This document shows, one piece after another, positions 24,734 to 34,876 of a DNA stretch of 64,000 nt. Numbering within the stretch: the first letter of the stretch is position 1; each line of letters opens with the position of its first letter. A program made the position numbers and the translations under genes. The DNA lies in contig JANNJM010000084.1 in assembly GCA_031395645.1 (NCBI GenBank), positions 1 to 64,000 on the forward strand, read 5' to 3'. This DNA is from SHZI01 sp031395645 (GTDB lineage: Bacteria > Pseudomonadota > Gammaproteobacteria > Steroidobacterales > GCA-2729495). The notes beneath the pieces are model-generated. The model made no database searches. It was not told the DNA's origin and saw nothing but the letters and a program-made list of their open reading frames with translations.

Positions 24734-27700
24734 TCGCCGCGCTGATCCGCTGGTCGCTGGCCAACCGGACACTCGTACTGATGGCGACGGCGGCCATTAT
24801 GGCCTGGGGCGTCTGGAGTGCGGTGACCCTGCCGCTCGACGCGATACCGGATCCCTCGGACGTGCAGGTGATCGTCCGAACGTCTTATCCCGGGCAGGCA
24901 CCGCAGGTCGTGCAGGACCAGGTGACGTACCCGCTGACGACGGCGATGCTGTCCGTGCCCGGTGCGGTGTCGGTGCGTGGCTACTCGTTCTTCGGCGACA
25001 GCTATGTCTATGTGATCTTTGCGGATGGCACCGATCTCTACTGGGCCCGGTCGCGGGTGCTGGAATACCTGTCCCAGATCCAGGGGCGACTGCCCGCCAG
25101 CGCGCAGCCGGCGCTTGGCCCCGACGCGACCGGGGTTGGCTGGATCTACCAGTACGCCCTGATCGACCGCAGCGGGCGCCACGACCTCTCGGAGCTGCGG
25201 GCCCTGCAGGACTGGTTTCTGCGCTTTGAGCTGAAGACCGTGCCAAACGTGGCCGAGGTGGCGACGGTGGGCGGTTTCAACAAGCAGTACCAGATCGTGC
25301 TGGACCCCGTCCGCCTGCAGGCGCTGCAGGTGACGCCCGAGCGGATCACGGCGGCGGTGCGGCGCGCCAACGGCGAGAGCGGCGGCTCCGTCGTCGAACT
25401 CGGCGAGGCTGAATACATGGTGCGCACCCGCGGCTATTTGCAGACGCTGGATGATTTCCGCACGATTCCGGTGGGTTCCGACGGGACCGGCACACCGATC
25501 CTGCTGCGCGACGTGGCCTGGGTGCAGACCGGTCCCGAGATCCGGCGGGGGATCGCCGAGCTGGACGGTGAAGGCGAGGTGGTCGGCGGTATCGTCGTGA
25601 TGCGCTTTGGCCAGAATGCGCTGGCTACGTTGCGCGCTGTCAAGGCCCGGATCGAGTCTCTGCGCGACAGTCTGCCGGCCGGCGTGGAGATCGTGGAGAC
25701 CTACGATCGTTCCGCGCTCATTGAGCGGGCAGTCGCCAACCTGCGCAACAAGCTCATCGAGGAGTTCATCGTCGTGGCGGTGGTGTGCGCCGTCTTCCTC
25801 CTGCATCTCCGGTCGGCGTTCGTTGCGATTCTCACGCTGCCGCTGGGCATCCTGATCGCCCTCATCGTCATGCGCCAGCAGGGTATCAGCGCCAACATCA
25901 TGTCCCTCGGCGGCATTGCCATCGCGATCGGCGCCATGGTCGACGCCTCGGTGGTGATGATCGAGAACGCCCACAAGAAGCTCGAGGCGTGGCGCCACGC
26001 CCACGCGGACGCCGAACCCGATGGGACAGAGCGCCTCCGGCTTATCGGGGAGGCGGCGACCGAAGTCGGTCCGGCGCTGTTCTTCGCCCTGCTGATCATC
26101 ACGCTGTCGTTCCTGCCGATCTTTGCGCTGGAAGGGCAGGAGGGCCGACTCTTTACGCCGCTCGCGTACACGAAAACCTACGCCATGGCTGCCGCTGCCG
26201 CGCTGTCCGTCACGGTGATTCCCGTCCTCATGGTGGGCCTGATCCGCGGCCGGATCCGCGACGAGCGGGCCAACCCGCTGAACCGCTGGCTTGTCAGTGG
26301 CTATCGGCCTGTGCTCGAGTCCGTGCTGAACCGTCCCGTCACGGTGCTTTCCGGGGCCGTGGTCGTACTGGCCATCACGGTGTGGCCGGCATCCCGACTG
26401 GGCAGCGAGTTCATGCCGCCCCTCGATGAAGGTGACCTGCTCTACATGCCCACCGCGCTGCCGGGCCTGTCCGCGGGCAAGGCGGCGGAAATCCTGCAAC
26501 AGACCGACCGGATCATCCGGCAATTTCCCGAGGTGAAACGGGTCTTCGGGATTATCGGCCGGGCCGACACCGCGACGGATCCTGCCCCTCTGGAGATGGT
26601 CGACACGACGGTGCAACTGAAGCCGCGCAGCGAGTGGCGGGAAGGCATGACGCCTGAGCGCCTCGTCGAGGAATTGGACGCTGCCCTGCAGATTCCAGGA
26701 CTTTCCAATCTCTGGGTGCAGCCGATCCGCAACCGCATCGACATGTATGCAACGGGCATCAAGTCGCCATTAGGCATAAAGATTGCCGGTCCCGACCTGC
26801 GCGTCATCGGTCAGCTCGGTGCGGAGATCGAAGCGGTGCTGAAGACGGTACCGGGCACGACGTCAGCGTTTTTCGAGCGCGTTGGCGGCGGGCGCTATAT
26901 CGACATCCAGCCGGACCGCCTGGCTGCCGCCCGCTATGGCTTGAATGTCATGGATATCCAGGAGGTCGTGGCGACCGCCATCGGCGGTGAGTCGGTCGGG
27001 CAGACGGTCGAGGGTCTGGCGCGCTTCCCGATCAGCATTCGCTATCCGCGTGACACACGGGACTCCGTGGAGAAAATCCGTCAGCTGCCCTTCGTGACGG
27101 CGCGGGGCGAGGTACTGACACTCGGCCAGGTCGCCAGGGTCTCGATCATGGATGGCCCGGCGGCTATTCGTAGCGAGAACGCGCGGTTGAACGGCTGGGT
27201 CTACGTGGACATCCGCGGACGCGATCTCGGGTCCTTCGTGACTGAGGCCCGGCAGGCGGTGGCGGACAAGGTTCAGTTTCCCGGTGGCTACACCGTGACC
27301 TGGTCAGGGCAGTTCGAGTCGCTGCAGCGGGCGACGCAGCGGTTGAAGCTTGTGGTGCCGCTGACACTCGCCAGCATTTTTGTGCTGCTGTACCTGAGCT
27401 TTCGGCGGTTCACCGAGGCCGGCCTGATCCTGCTGACGCTGCCACTCGCACTGATCGGGGGCTTCTGGCTGGTCTATCTGCTGGGGCATCACCTGTCTGT
27501 GGCCTCCGCTGTCGGCTTCGTCGCCCTCGCTGGTGTGGCGGCGGAGTTTGGCGTCATCACCCTGGTGTACCTCGACCTGGCCGTGCAGCAGCGCGAGCAG
27601 CGGGGCGAACTGTGCACCATCGCCGACCTGCGCGCCGCCATCATCGAGGGCGCCGTGCTGCGCGTGCGGCCCAAGGCCATGACGGTCACCGTGATCGTGG

Positions 27701-27864
27701 CCAGCCTGTTGCCCTTGTTCTGGGGCAGCGGCACGGGCTCGGAAGTGATGCAGCGGATTGCCGCGCCAATGATCGGCGGGATGATTACGGCGCCGCTGTT
27801 GTCGATGCTGGTAATCCCGGCGGCTTATCTGCTGCTGCGACGGCGGACGCTGCGCCTGCCGTGA
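24730..27864 (+). CDS. cusA: Cu(I)/Ag(I) heavy-metal RND efflux pump, CusA-like
   Basis: This 1044-aa protein has the length and 12-helix layout of HME-RND pumps. The TM4 relay motif AIGAMVDASVVMIENAHKKL places Asp405 exactly where CusA has its essential Asp, and lacks the second Asp of CzcA. This supports monovalent Cu/Ag specificity. Other signatures are RSYSFFGDSYVYVIFADGTD-type porter motifs, SEFMPPLDEGDLLYMP after TM7 and a C-terminal FWGSGTGSEVMQRIAAPM. It completes a CusCBA-like proton-driven pump with the two upstream genes. Confidence 0.9.
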   Translation: MIAALIRWSLANRTLVLMATAAIMAWGVWSAVTLPLDAIPDPSDVQVIVRTSYPGQAPQVVQDQVTYPLTTAMLSVPGAVSVRGYSFFGDSYVYVIFADGTDLYWARSRVLEYLSQIQGRLPASAQPALGPDATGVGWIYQYALIDRSGRHDLSELRALQDWFLRFELKTVPNVAEVATVGGFNKQYQIVLDPVRLQALQVTPERITAAVRRANGESGGSVVELGEAEYMVRTRGYLQTLDDFRTIPVGSDGTGTPILLRDVAWVQTGPEIRRGIAELDGEGEVVGGIVVMRFGQNALATLRAVKARIESLRDSLPAGVEIVETYDRSALIERAVANLRNKLIEEFIVVAVVCAVFLLHLRSAFVAILTLPLGILIALIVMRQQGISANIMSLGGIAIAIGAMVDASVVMIENAHKKLEAWRHAHADAEPDGTERLRLIGEAATEVGPALFFALLIITLSFLPIFALEGQEGRLFTPLAYTKTYAMAAAAALSVTVIPVLMVGLIRGRIRDERANPLNRWLVSGYRPVLESVLNRPVTVLSGAVVVLAITVWPASRLGSEFMPPLDEGDLLYMPTALPGLSAGKAAEILQQTDRIIRQFPEVKRVFGIIGRADTATDPAPLEMVDTTVQLKPRSEWREGMTPERLVEELDAALQIPGLSNLWVQPIRNRIDMYATGIKSPLGIKIAGPDLRVIGQLGAEIEAVLKTVPGTTSAFFERVGGGRYIDIQPDRLAAARYGLNVMDIQEVVATAIGGESVGQTVEGLARFPISIRYPRDTRDSVEKIRQLPFVTARGEVLTLGQVARVSIMDGPAAIRSENARLNGWVYVDIRGRDLGSFVTEARQAVADKVQFPGGYTVTWSGQFESLQRATQRLKLVVPLTLASIFVLLYLSFRRFTEAGLILLTLPLALIGGFWLVYLLGHHLSVASAVGFVALAGVAAEFGVITLVYLDLAVQQREQRGELCTIADLRAAIIEGAVLRVRPKAMTVTVIVASLLPLFWGSGTGSEVMQRIAAPMIGGMITAPLLSMLVIPAAYLLLRRRTLRLP

Positions 27865-28006
27865 AGGCAAACGGGGCCGGAAACAGTGACATGCGGGACA
27901 GTTCACAAGTCTACGAAGTGCGGCGTCTGGACACTGGACACACTCGTTGTCGTCGGCGTAGGCTCCATCGGAAATCAAACGAGCCTCGTCGCACCCTGTC
28001 ACCGTG

Positions 28007-28381
28007 ATGATTACCTCCCGAGCAAGACTCGCACTTTTTGCTGCGCTGTGTGCCGTCGTGCTGCTGCCACGACTGGGCGGACCGCACCTGCACCTCTGCC
28101 TGGACGGCTCGGCCCCACCCGTTTCCTTCCACATCTCCGACAGCGTGGGCACTGAGTTGCACTCCGGTACCGATGTCAGTCATCAGGACCAGACGGTAGA
28201 CGTCAGCAACCCGGTCCTCGGCAAGGTCTGGCCGCCCGGACTCGATGGGGCGTTGCTCCTGATCGTTGCGGTATTGCTGGCTATTTCACAGCAGGCCTTG
28301 CTGCATCCCGTGGTGCGCACGATTCCAGTCCCCGGGTCACCCCGGTTCCTGCGACCTCCGCTCCGGGGTCCTCCCGCCTAG
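28007..28381 (+). CDS. Small exported His-containing protein preceding the Czc operon
   Basis: This 124-aa protein (ATG; a GTG one codon earlier is possible) has a signal peptide (RLALFAALCAVVLL), then LGGPHLHLCLDG and His-containing stretches, and a second hydrophobic segment near residues 80-97. I know no firm family; similar short proteins with an HLHLC motif occur next to czc genes. It lies 68 nt before the second TolC-type gene. A regulatory or metal-binding role for the Czc system is an inference from position. Confidence 0.6.
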   Translation: MITSRARLALFAALCAVVLLPRLGGPHLHLCLDGSAPPVSFHISDSVGTELHSGTDVSHQDQTVDVSNPVLGKVWPPGLDGALLLIVAVLLAISQQALLHPVVRTIPVPGSPRFLRPPLRGPPA

Positions 28382-28448
28382 TCTCCCTGCGTTTCGTTGC
28401 CATCGTCGGGCTGCACAGCTGTGCGGCTCTTCAAGCCGGGAGACCACC

Positions 28449-29714
28449 ATGTTGCTGTTTCGACCACGCACCTTCAGTGCGTGCGTGCTGATCGTCGGGC
28501 TGTCGCTCGTTGCCGTTCATGCGGAGGAGCCCTCCAGTCTGACCTTGGGCCAGGCCATCGAGCGCGCGCTCGCCGCCAATCCGGCACTGCAGGGCTTCGC
28601 CTTTGCCCTGAAGGCCCAGGACGCGCGCATTGCGCAGGCGGGTCAGCGGCCCGCGACCGAGGCGAGTTTCGAGCTGGAGAACTTCCTGGGCAGTGGCGAG
28701 TTCGGGGGGCTCGACGCGGCCGAGGCGACCTTTGCGCTCTCCCAGGTGATCGAGCTGGGTGACAAGCGGCAATTGCGCGGTGACGCCGCCCGGTCCGGCC
28801 GCGAGTTCCTCTCCGTCGAACGGCAGGCCGCCCAGCTTGATGTCCTCGCCGAAGTGACCCGGCGCTTCATTGCCGTGGCCGCTGCAGAAGAGCAGCTGGC
28901 GCTCGCCCAGCAGGCGACGACACTGGCGGAGGGCATCGTCGACGACGTGACACGGAAGGTCCGCGCGGCGAAGTCGCCCGAGGGCGAGCTGCTGCGCGCC
29001 CGAGCCGCCTTCAGTCGCGCCGGATTGGAGGAGCAGCGCACAGCCGCGCAACTCCGTGCCGCCCGGCAGGGACTTGCGGCCCAATGGGGCAGCACCCGCG
29101 CAGACTTCAGCGGGGTCAGTGCCAATCTCTACGCCTTCCCGGAGTTGTTTGACTTCGAGAACCTTGCCGCGCGGCTCGACGGCAACCCGGACTTTCTGCG
29201 CTTCACGTCAGAGGCGCGGTTGCGGGACGCGGAGCTCCGGCTGGCCCGCAGCCAGCGGCAACCGGACCTGGCTGTCTCGGGTGGTGTGCGCCGCCTGGAG
29301 GCCACGTCCGATCAGGCGCTCGTCATGGGCGTCTCCGTCCCGTTGTTTTCCGGCCGGCGAGCCGCACCGTTGATCGCCGAGGCCGAGGCTCTGCGCGGCC
29401 AGGTCGACGCGGAACGGAACGCGGCACTGATCCTCGCCCGGACCCGGTTGTACGGCCTTTACGAGGAGCTTCGGCAGGCCATCCGGGAAACAGAAACTCT
29501 GCGGCGGGAGGTCATGCCGCTGCTGGAGGAGGCGCTGAAGGCCACCAAGTACGCCTACGAGCGCGGGCGCTACGGGTACCTCGAACTCGTCGACGCACAG
29601 CGCGCTTTCCTCGATGCCCGGAGGGCTGCCATTGATTCGGCCGTTGCGGCGCGGCTGCTGCTCGCCGAGATCGAGCGCCTGACGGGTGAGCCGCTGGTCG
29701 ACGATAAACCATGA
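28449..29714 (+). CDS. czcC: TolC-family outer-membrane factor of Czc-type efflux system
   Basis: This 421-aa protein begins at MLLFRPRTFSAC, preceded by GGGAG; the longer upstream frame has no leader. It has a signal peptide ending AVHAEE and OEP repeats (LTLGQAIERALAANPALQGF at the start; YERGRYGYLELVDAQRAFLDA near residue 365). It provides the outer-membrane duct for the CzcB/CzcA proteins encoded next. The downstream adaptor follows with 11 nt spacing. Specificity is set by the pump, not by this protein. Confidence 0.88.
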   Translation: MLLFRPRTFSACVLIVGLSLVAVHAEEPSSLTLGQAIERALAANPALQGFAFALKAQDARIAQAGQRPATEASFELENFLGSGEFGGLDAAEATFALSQVIELGDKRQLRGDAARSGREFLSVERQAAQLDVLAEVTRRFIAVAAAEEQLALAQQATTLAEGIVDDVTRKVRAAKSPEGELLRARAAFSRAGLEEQRTAAQLRAARQGLAAQWGSTRADFSGVSANLYAFPELFDFENLAARLDGNPDFLRFTSEARLRDAELRLARSQRQPDLAVSGGVRRLEATSDQALVMGVSVPLFSGRRAAPLIAEAEALRGQVDAERNAALILARTRLYGLYEELRQAIRETETLRREVMPLLEEALKATKYAYERGRYGYLELVDAQRAFLDARRAAIDSAVAARLLLAEIERLTGEPLVDDKP

Positions 29715-29725
29715 AGGAAGCCACC

Positions 29726-30997
29726 ATGTACAAGACCATTGCCCGAATTCTTCCCACCATTCTGGTCGCGAGCTGGCTGACCCTCGCGGCGGGCTGTGCG
29801 GAAACGGATTCGACACCGGACGAGACGGCGCACGCCGGGGGCCATGAACAGGCTGGCGAGCATGGTGGTGCCGAGGAGGGCGCTCACGGTGGCCGCCTGC
29901 TGGAAGACGGCGACTTCACCCTGGAAGTCACCATGTTTGAAACCGGCATACCTCCCGAGTTCCGCGTGTACCCCATGCGGGACGGCAAACCCATAAACCC
30001 TGCCGAGGTCCAGTTGACCATGGAACTCAGTCGGCTGGGCGGTGCCGTGGACTCGATCGCCTTTGTGCCCCAGGCAGATTTCCTCCGCAGTACCACGTCG
30101 ATCACCGAGCCCCACTCGTTTGCCGTGAAGGCTCAGGCCCGGAACGGCAACGAAACCCACGGCTGGTCTTACGATTCACTGGAGGGTCGCGTCACCATCG
30201 CGCCGGAAATGGCGAAGGGCGCCGGTGTGGAGACAGCCGTCGCCGGACCCGGGCGCATCGAGGAACGTCTCTCGTTGTACGGGGCGATCCAGGCCAATCC
30301 GGAGCGGGTCCGCGCCGTCAGCGCGCGCTTTCCAGGCATCGTCCGCAGTGTCCGCGGCAACGTCGGCGACCCGGTGCAGCCGGGCCAGCAGCTGGCGACC
30401 GTGGAGAGCAACGAGAGCCTGCAGACTTACGGGGTCACAGCACCGATCGCCGGGGTGATTACGGAGCGGCACGCCAATCCGGGGGAAGCGACGGAAAGCG
30501 AGCCACTGTTCCAGGTGGCGGACTTCTCCAGCGTGCGTGCGGATCTCAACGTCTTTCCGCGGGATCGGGGCCGTCTCAAGCGTGGCCAGGCCGTCCGGGT
30601 GAAGGCGGCAGATGGCGCTCAGGAAGCGGCGGGCACTATTGATTTCGTTTCCCCGGTCGGTTCCGCCAATAACCAGACGCTTGAGGTGCGCGTACTCCTC
30701 GAAAACCGGGACGGGCGGTGGACGCCTGGCCAGTTCATCGAGGGCCTCGTAACCGTTTCCGCCACCGAGTTGCCGCTCGTCATCCGGCGCGACGCGCTCC
30801 AGACGTTCAGGGACTGGAAGGTGGCGTTTATCAACGTGGGTGACACCTACGAGATTCGTCCGCTGGAGCTGGGGCGGAGCGACGCCGAGCAGGTGGAGAT
30901 CCTCGGTGGGCTGAAGCCCGGTGACCGCTACGTTACTGCCAACAGCTACCTCATCAAGGCCGACATCGAGAAGTCCGGCGCTTCCCACGATCACTGA
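29726..30997 (+). CDS. czcB: CzcB-like periplasmic adaptor lipoprotein
   Basis: This protein of about 423 aa starts at the second ATG because AAGGA lies 7 nt before it. It has a lipobox (LAAGC) and a His/Glu-rich stretch (AHAGGHEQAGEHGG), then an N-terminal domain HGGRLLEDGDFTLEVTMFET typical of CzcB-family adaptors. A barrel-sandwich region (VRGNVGDPVQPGQQLATVES) follows. The tail ends in KSGASHDH. It joins the pump at 31012 to the channel at 28449. The His-rich segments may bind divalent metals. Confidence 0.88.
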   Translation: MYKTIARILPTILVASWLTLAAGCAETDSTPDETAHAGGHEQAGEHGGAEEGAHGGRLLEDGDFTLEVTMFETGIPPEFRVYPMRDGKPINPAEVQLTMELSRLGGAVDSIAFVPQADFLRSTTSITEPHSFAVKAQARNGNETHGWSYDSLEGRVTIAPEMAKGAGVETAVAGPGRIEERLSLYGAIQANPERVRAVSARFPGIVRSVRGNVGDPVQPGQQLATVESNESLQTYGVTAPIAGVITERHANPGEATESEPLFQVADFSSVRADLNVFPRDRGRLKRGQAVRVKAADGAQEAAGTIDFVSPVGSANNQTLEVRVLLENRDGRWTPGQFIEGLVTVSATELPLVIRRDALQTFRDWKVAFINVGDTYEIRPLELGRSDAEQVEILGGLKPGDRYVTANSYLIKADIEKSGASHDH

Positions 30998-31011
30998 CAG
31001 GTGCAGATCCA

Positions 31012-34000
31012 ATGATTGACGCCATCATCCGCGGCTCCATCGAGCGTCGCTGGATCGTGCTGCTGGTCGTGGCCTTGGTCGCCGCGCTGGGCATCTACAA
31101 CTTCCAGCGGCTGCCCATCGACGCGGTGCCGGACATCACGAATGTCCAGGTGCAGATCAACACCGAGGCGCCGGGTTACTCGCCGCTGGAATCCGAACAG
31201 CGGGTGACGTTTGCCATCGAGACGGCGATGGCGGGGTTGCCAAAGCTGTCCTACACCCGCTCCCTGTCCCGCTACGGCCTGTCCCAGGTCACCGTCGTGT
31301 TCGAGGACGGCACCGATATCTACTTTGCCCGGCAGCGGGTGGCGGAGCGCATTTCCCAGGTCAAGAGCCTGCTGCCACCCGGCCTCGAGCCTGAGATGGG
31401 TCCGATCGCGACGGGGCTCGGCGAAATCTACATGTTCACGGTGGAGGCCGAACCCGGCGCCCGCAAACCGGACGGGACGCTCTACGACGGCGGTGATCTC
31501 AAGAAGGTCATGGACTGGATCGTCCGCCCGCAACTGTCCAAGGTGCCGGGCGTTACCGAGGTGAACGTGATTGGCGGCTACGAGCGGCAATACCTGGTTG
31601 CCCCGCTACCTGCACGCTTGCTCGCCTACGGCGTGACGCCCCGGGAACTGATCGAGGCGCTGGAGAAAAACAACGCCAATGTGGGGGCAGGCTACGTGGA
31701 ACGGTCGGGTGCCCAGTACCTCATCCGGACGCCGGGCCAGGTGACGGGGTTGACTGACATCGAGCGGATCGTCATCCGGCAGGTCAACGGGACGCCGGTC
31801 ACTGTGGGTGATGTGGCCGAGGTGAGCATTGGCCGGAATCTGCGCACGGGCGCCGCCACGCAGGATGGCAAGGAAGTGGTGCTGGGCACCGTTTTCATGC
31901 TCATCGGCGAAAACAGCCGGGTGGTGTCGCAGCGGACTGCCGCCAGACTCAAGGAGATCAACAAGACGCTGCCGGACGGGCTGATCGCGCGCACCGTCTA
32001 CGACCGCACCACACTCGTCGACAAGACCATTGCCACGGTGCAGACGAACCTGATCGAAGGCGCGTTGCTGGTGGTCGTCGTCCTGTTTGCGCTGCTCGGC
32101 AATCTCCGGGCGGCGCTGGTCACTGCCCTCGTCATCCCCCTGTCGATGCTGATGCTGATCACGGGCATGGTGCAGAACGGGGTCAGCGCCAACCTGATGA
32201 GCCTGGGGGCCCTGGATTTCGGGCTCATCGTGGATGGTGCCGTCATCATCGTGGAGAACTGCATGCTCCGGCTGGCCCAGCGACAGCATCAGCTGGGGCG
32301 GCTGCTGGACACCGAGGAGCGGCTGCATGCCGTCTATATGGCGACCCGGGAGGTGTTCCGTCCGAGCCTCGTGAGCGTCATCGTTGTCGTGCTGGTCAAC
32401 CTGCCGATTTTTGCCCTCACGGGCGTCGAGGGGAAGATGTTCTGGCCGATGGCCTTCACCGTCGTCGTGGCACTGCTGGGCGCCCTGGTGCTCTCCGTCA
32501 CTTTCGTGCCCGCTGCCGTGGCGCTGGCCCTCCGGGGCCGGATCTCGGAGAAGGAAAACCCGATCGTCGCCGCCGTGAAGCGTGTGTATGAACCAGCCCT
32601 GGGCTTTGCCCTCCGCCAGCGGATGGCCGTCGTGGCCGGCGCCGTCGTGCTGGTCGTCGCATCCGGCTGGCTGGCCACCCGGATGGGCTCGGAATTCATC
32701 CCCAGCCTCGACGAGGGTGATATCGCCATGCATGCCATGCGGATTCCCGGTACGGGTCTGGAGCAGGCCATCAGCATGCAGAAGCAACTGGAGGCGGTCA
32801 TCAGCGACCTGCCGGAAGTGGAACGCATTGTTGCGAAGATGGGAACCGCCGATGTGGCCACCGATCCGATGCCGCCTTCCGTCGCTGATAATTTCATCAT
32901 CATGAAGCCCCGAGATGCGTGGCCGGACCCCACCAAGACCAAGGGGGAGTTCGTGGCGGAACTCGAAGCCGCCGTCACCCGGGTCCCCGGCAACAACTAC
33001 GAATTCACCCAGCCGATCGAAATGCGCTTCAACGAGCTGATCTCCGGCGTGCGTTCCGACCTGGCGATCAAGGTCTACGGGGACGACCTGGAGACATTGG
33101 TCGAGGTGGGCAGTCGCATCGAGGAAATCCTTAAAGTCGTGCCCGGGGCCGCGGACGTGAAGCTGGAACAGGCCACCGGCCTGCCGGTGACGACGGTGAC
33201 GCCGAAGCGTGAGCTGCTGTTCCGCTACGGGATCAACGTGGCCGATGTCCAGGACCTCGTTGCCATGGCGCTGGGCGGTCAGTCTGTCGGCCAGGTGTTC
33301 GAGGGTGACGCCCGCTTCGACCTGGTCGTCCGTTTGCCCGAGCGGCTCCGCAATGATCCGGACACTCTCGAGAACCTGCCGGTGCCGCTGCCTGATGGTG
33401 GCTACGTGCCGCTGCGCGAAGTGGCCACCGTGACCACCGAGCCGGGGCCGAACCAGATCAATCGCGAGAACGGCAAGCGGCGCGTCGTGGCTGCTGCCAA
33501 CGTGCGCGGTCGTGACCTGGGCTCTTTTGTGGCCGAGGTGCAGACCCGGGTCAGCCAGGTGGAGATCCCGCCCGGCTACTGGGTCGAGTATGGCGGCACC
33601 TTCGAGCAGCTGCAGTCAGCCACCGCGCGTCTGCAGTTGCTGGTGCCGGTGACACTGGTCCTGATCTTTGGCCTGTTGCTGCTCACCTTCGGTTCCGCCA
33701 GGGATGCGCTGCTGGTCTTCAGCGGCGTACCTCTCGCGCTGACGGGCGGCGTTGCGGCGCTCTGGCTGCGGGACATTCCGTTGTCCATCTCTGCCGGCAT
33801 CGGCTTCATCACGCTGTCGGGCGTGGCGGTGCTCACTGGTGTCGTGATGGTCGCCGCGTTCCGCCAGTTGCTGGAAGAGGGGCAGGACCTGGAGAAAGCG
33901 ATCGTCGAAGGATCCCTCCTGCGGCTGCGCCCCATCCTGATGGTGGCGCTGGTCGCCAGTCTCGGATTCCTGCCGATGGCGCTGAATACCGGTACGGGCG

Positions 34001-34164
34001 CGGAGGTGCAACGACCGCTGGCCACGGTGGTGATCGGCGGCATCATCTCGGCCACCCTGCTGAGTCTGCTGGTGCTCCCGGCGCTTTATCGGCTGGCCTA
34101 TGGCGGCTCTGCGCTGCGCAATGTCCGGGCTGATAACCTGGCGGAGGCGACTGATGCTCGCTAG
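31012..34164 (+). CDS. czcA: Divalent-metal RND efflux pump, CzcA-like
   Basis: This 1050-aa HME-RND pump carries the TM4 motif GALDFGLIVDGAVIIVEN. Asp402, Asp408 and Glu415 coincide in number with the charged residues needed by CzcA of Cupriavidus. That pattern points to Co/Zn/Cd (or Ni) rather than Cu/Ag. The N terminus (IERRWIVLLVVALVAALGIY) and the SEFIPSLDEGDIAMHAMR segment are typical. It contrasts with the CusA-like pump 6 kb upstream. Its last 11 bases overlap a small lipoprotein gene. Confidence 0.9.
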   Translation: MIDAIIRGSIERRWIVLLVVALVAALGIYNFQRLPIDAVPDITNVQVQINTEAPGYSPLESEQRVTFAIETAMAGLPKLSYTRSLSRYGLSQVTVVFEDGTDIYFARQRVAERISQVKSLLPPGLEPEMGPIATGLGEIYMFTVEAEPGARKPDGTLYDGGDLKKVMDWIVRPQLSKVPGVTEVNVIGGYERQYLVAPLPARLLAYGVTPRELIEALEKNNANVGAGYVERSGAQYLIRTPGQVTGLTDIERIVIRQVNGTPVTVGDVAEVSIGRNLRTGAATQDGKEVVLGTVFMLIGENSRVVSQRTAARLKEINKTLPDGLIARTVYDRTTLVDKTIATVQTNLIEGALLVVVVLFALLGNLRAALVTALVIPLSMLMLITGMVQNGVSANLMSLGALDFGLIVDGAVIIVENCMLRLAQRQHQLGRLLDTEERLHAVYMATREVFRPSLVSVIVVVLVNLPIFALTGVEGKMFWPMAFTVVVALLGALVLSVTFVPAAVALALRGRISEKENPIVAAVKRVYEPALGFALRQRMAVVAGAVVLVVASGWLATRMGSEFIPSLDEGDIAMHAMRIPGTGLEQAISMQKQLEAVISDLPEVERIVAKMGTADVATDPMPPSVADNFIIMKPRDAWPDPTKTKGEFVAELEAAVTRVPGNNYEFTQPIEMRFNELISGVRSDLAIKVYGDDLETLVEVGSRIEEILKVVPGAADVKLEQATGLPVTTVTPKRELLFRYGINVADVQDLVAMALGGQSVGQVFEGDARFDLVVRLPERLRNDPDTLENLPVPLPDGGYVPLREVATVTTEPGPNQINRENGKRRVVAAANVRGRDLGSFVAEVQTRVSQVEIPPGYWVEYGGTFEQLQSATARLQLLVPVTLVLIFGLLLLTFGSARDALLVFSGVPLALTGGVAALWLRDIPLSISAGIGFITLSGVAVLTGVVMVAAFRQLLEEGQDLEKAIVEGSLLRLRPILMVALVASLGFLPMALNTGTGAEVQRPLATVVIGGIISATLLSLLVLPALYRLAYGGSALRNVRADNLAEATDAR

Positions 34165-34408
34165 GATTCTGCCAATGCTTGTGATCTGCATCTGTGTTTC
34201 CAGTTGCTCGTTCCACGATGCAGAACCGCCGCGAAAGCAAAGCGTCGAATTCGCGCACGCGATCTCCGTGTGCCGTTTTCAGCACACGGGGGCGACGAAC
34301 AAGCGGCGGGCGCTGCCAGCCACGGAAGAGCACATCGCAAAATGTCTTGAGCGTAAAGGGTGGTTGCCGTCGGGTAAGCCAGCGCCGCAGCCTGCGGACC
34401 CGCGTTGA
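34154..34408 (+). CDS. Small lipoprotein overlapping the end of czcA
   Basis: This 84-aa protein has a signal peptide with lipobox (CICVSSC) and a basic mature region with single Cys and His residues (SVCRFQHTGATNKRRALPAT, then CLERKGW). No family is recognised. Its ATG lies 8 nt before the czcA stop codon and so overlaps by 11 bases, indicating coupled expression with the Czc pump. An accessory periplasmic role is inferred. Confidence 0.55.
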   Translation: MLARILPMLVICICVSSCSFHDAEPPRKQSVEFAHAISVCRFQHTGATNKRRALPATEEHIAKCLERKGWLPSGKPAPQPADPR

Positions 34409-34434
34409 TCCGGGGTCGTGCTATCGTCACCGCC

Positions 34435-34788
34435 GTGAAACGCATCCCTCGCGACTCCTGGCCAATCCTGCTGGTGCTGCTGCACCTGCTCGTCGCGCCG
34501 TGTGCAACGGCGATGATGCAGATGCCTGCCGACGCTGACTGCGAGCATTGCCAGACGACCGCCAGCCCCGATGCCTGCGTTGTTGCAAGTGCGACTGCCG
34601 GCGCCGTTATCGGGGGTTTGGCATTTGATGCCGGTCACTTCGGCCAGCCGCTCTGGCGCGTTGCCCAGCCACTCCCCGACGCGTTGCCGAAACCCCTGAC
34701 GACGCGTTCGTGGTCGCGCACCTTATCGAGCCATCGTCTTCCTTCATCGCCGCCCCGGGTTATTCTATGGGAGCGACAACTATTCTGA
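34435..34788 (+). CDS. Small exported protein with DCEHC motif
   Basis: This protein of about 117 aa likely starts at GTG (VKRIPRDSWPILLVLLHLLV); a TTG ten codons upstream overlaps the previous stop (TTGA). It has a signal peptide ending APCATA, then MMQMPADADCEHCQTT, a short Met/Cys segment suited to metal binding. It has a second mildly hydrophobic part and a basic Pro/Ser-rich tail. No named family. It precedes the first CopA/CopB set with another small exported protein between. Confidence 0.5.
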   Translation: MKRIPRDSWPILLVLLHLLVAPCATAMMQMPADADCEHCQTTASPDACVVASATAGAVIGGLAFDAGHFGQPLWRVAQPLPDALPKPLTTRSWSRTLSSHRLPSSPPRVILWERQLF

Positions 34789-34876
34789 CGCGGCGGGAGC
34801 TCGTGTTGCAGGCAGAGGTTGTGAGATTGCGAGCCCCACGGTTGTCATCCTCGGAAGCAGCGACCATACTCGGGCG

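Noticed and set aside
24361..26616. 751-codon open frame on the minus strand
   Set aside because: It lies entirely antisense to the cusB/cusA genes, has the skewed His/Arg/Gly/Asp composition of a shadow frame in GC-rich DNA, and shows no domain.
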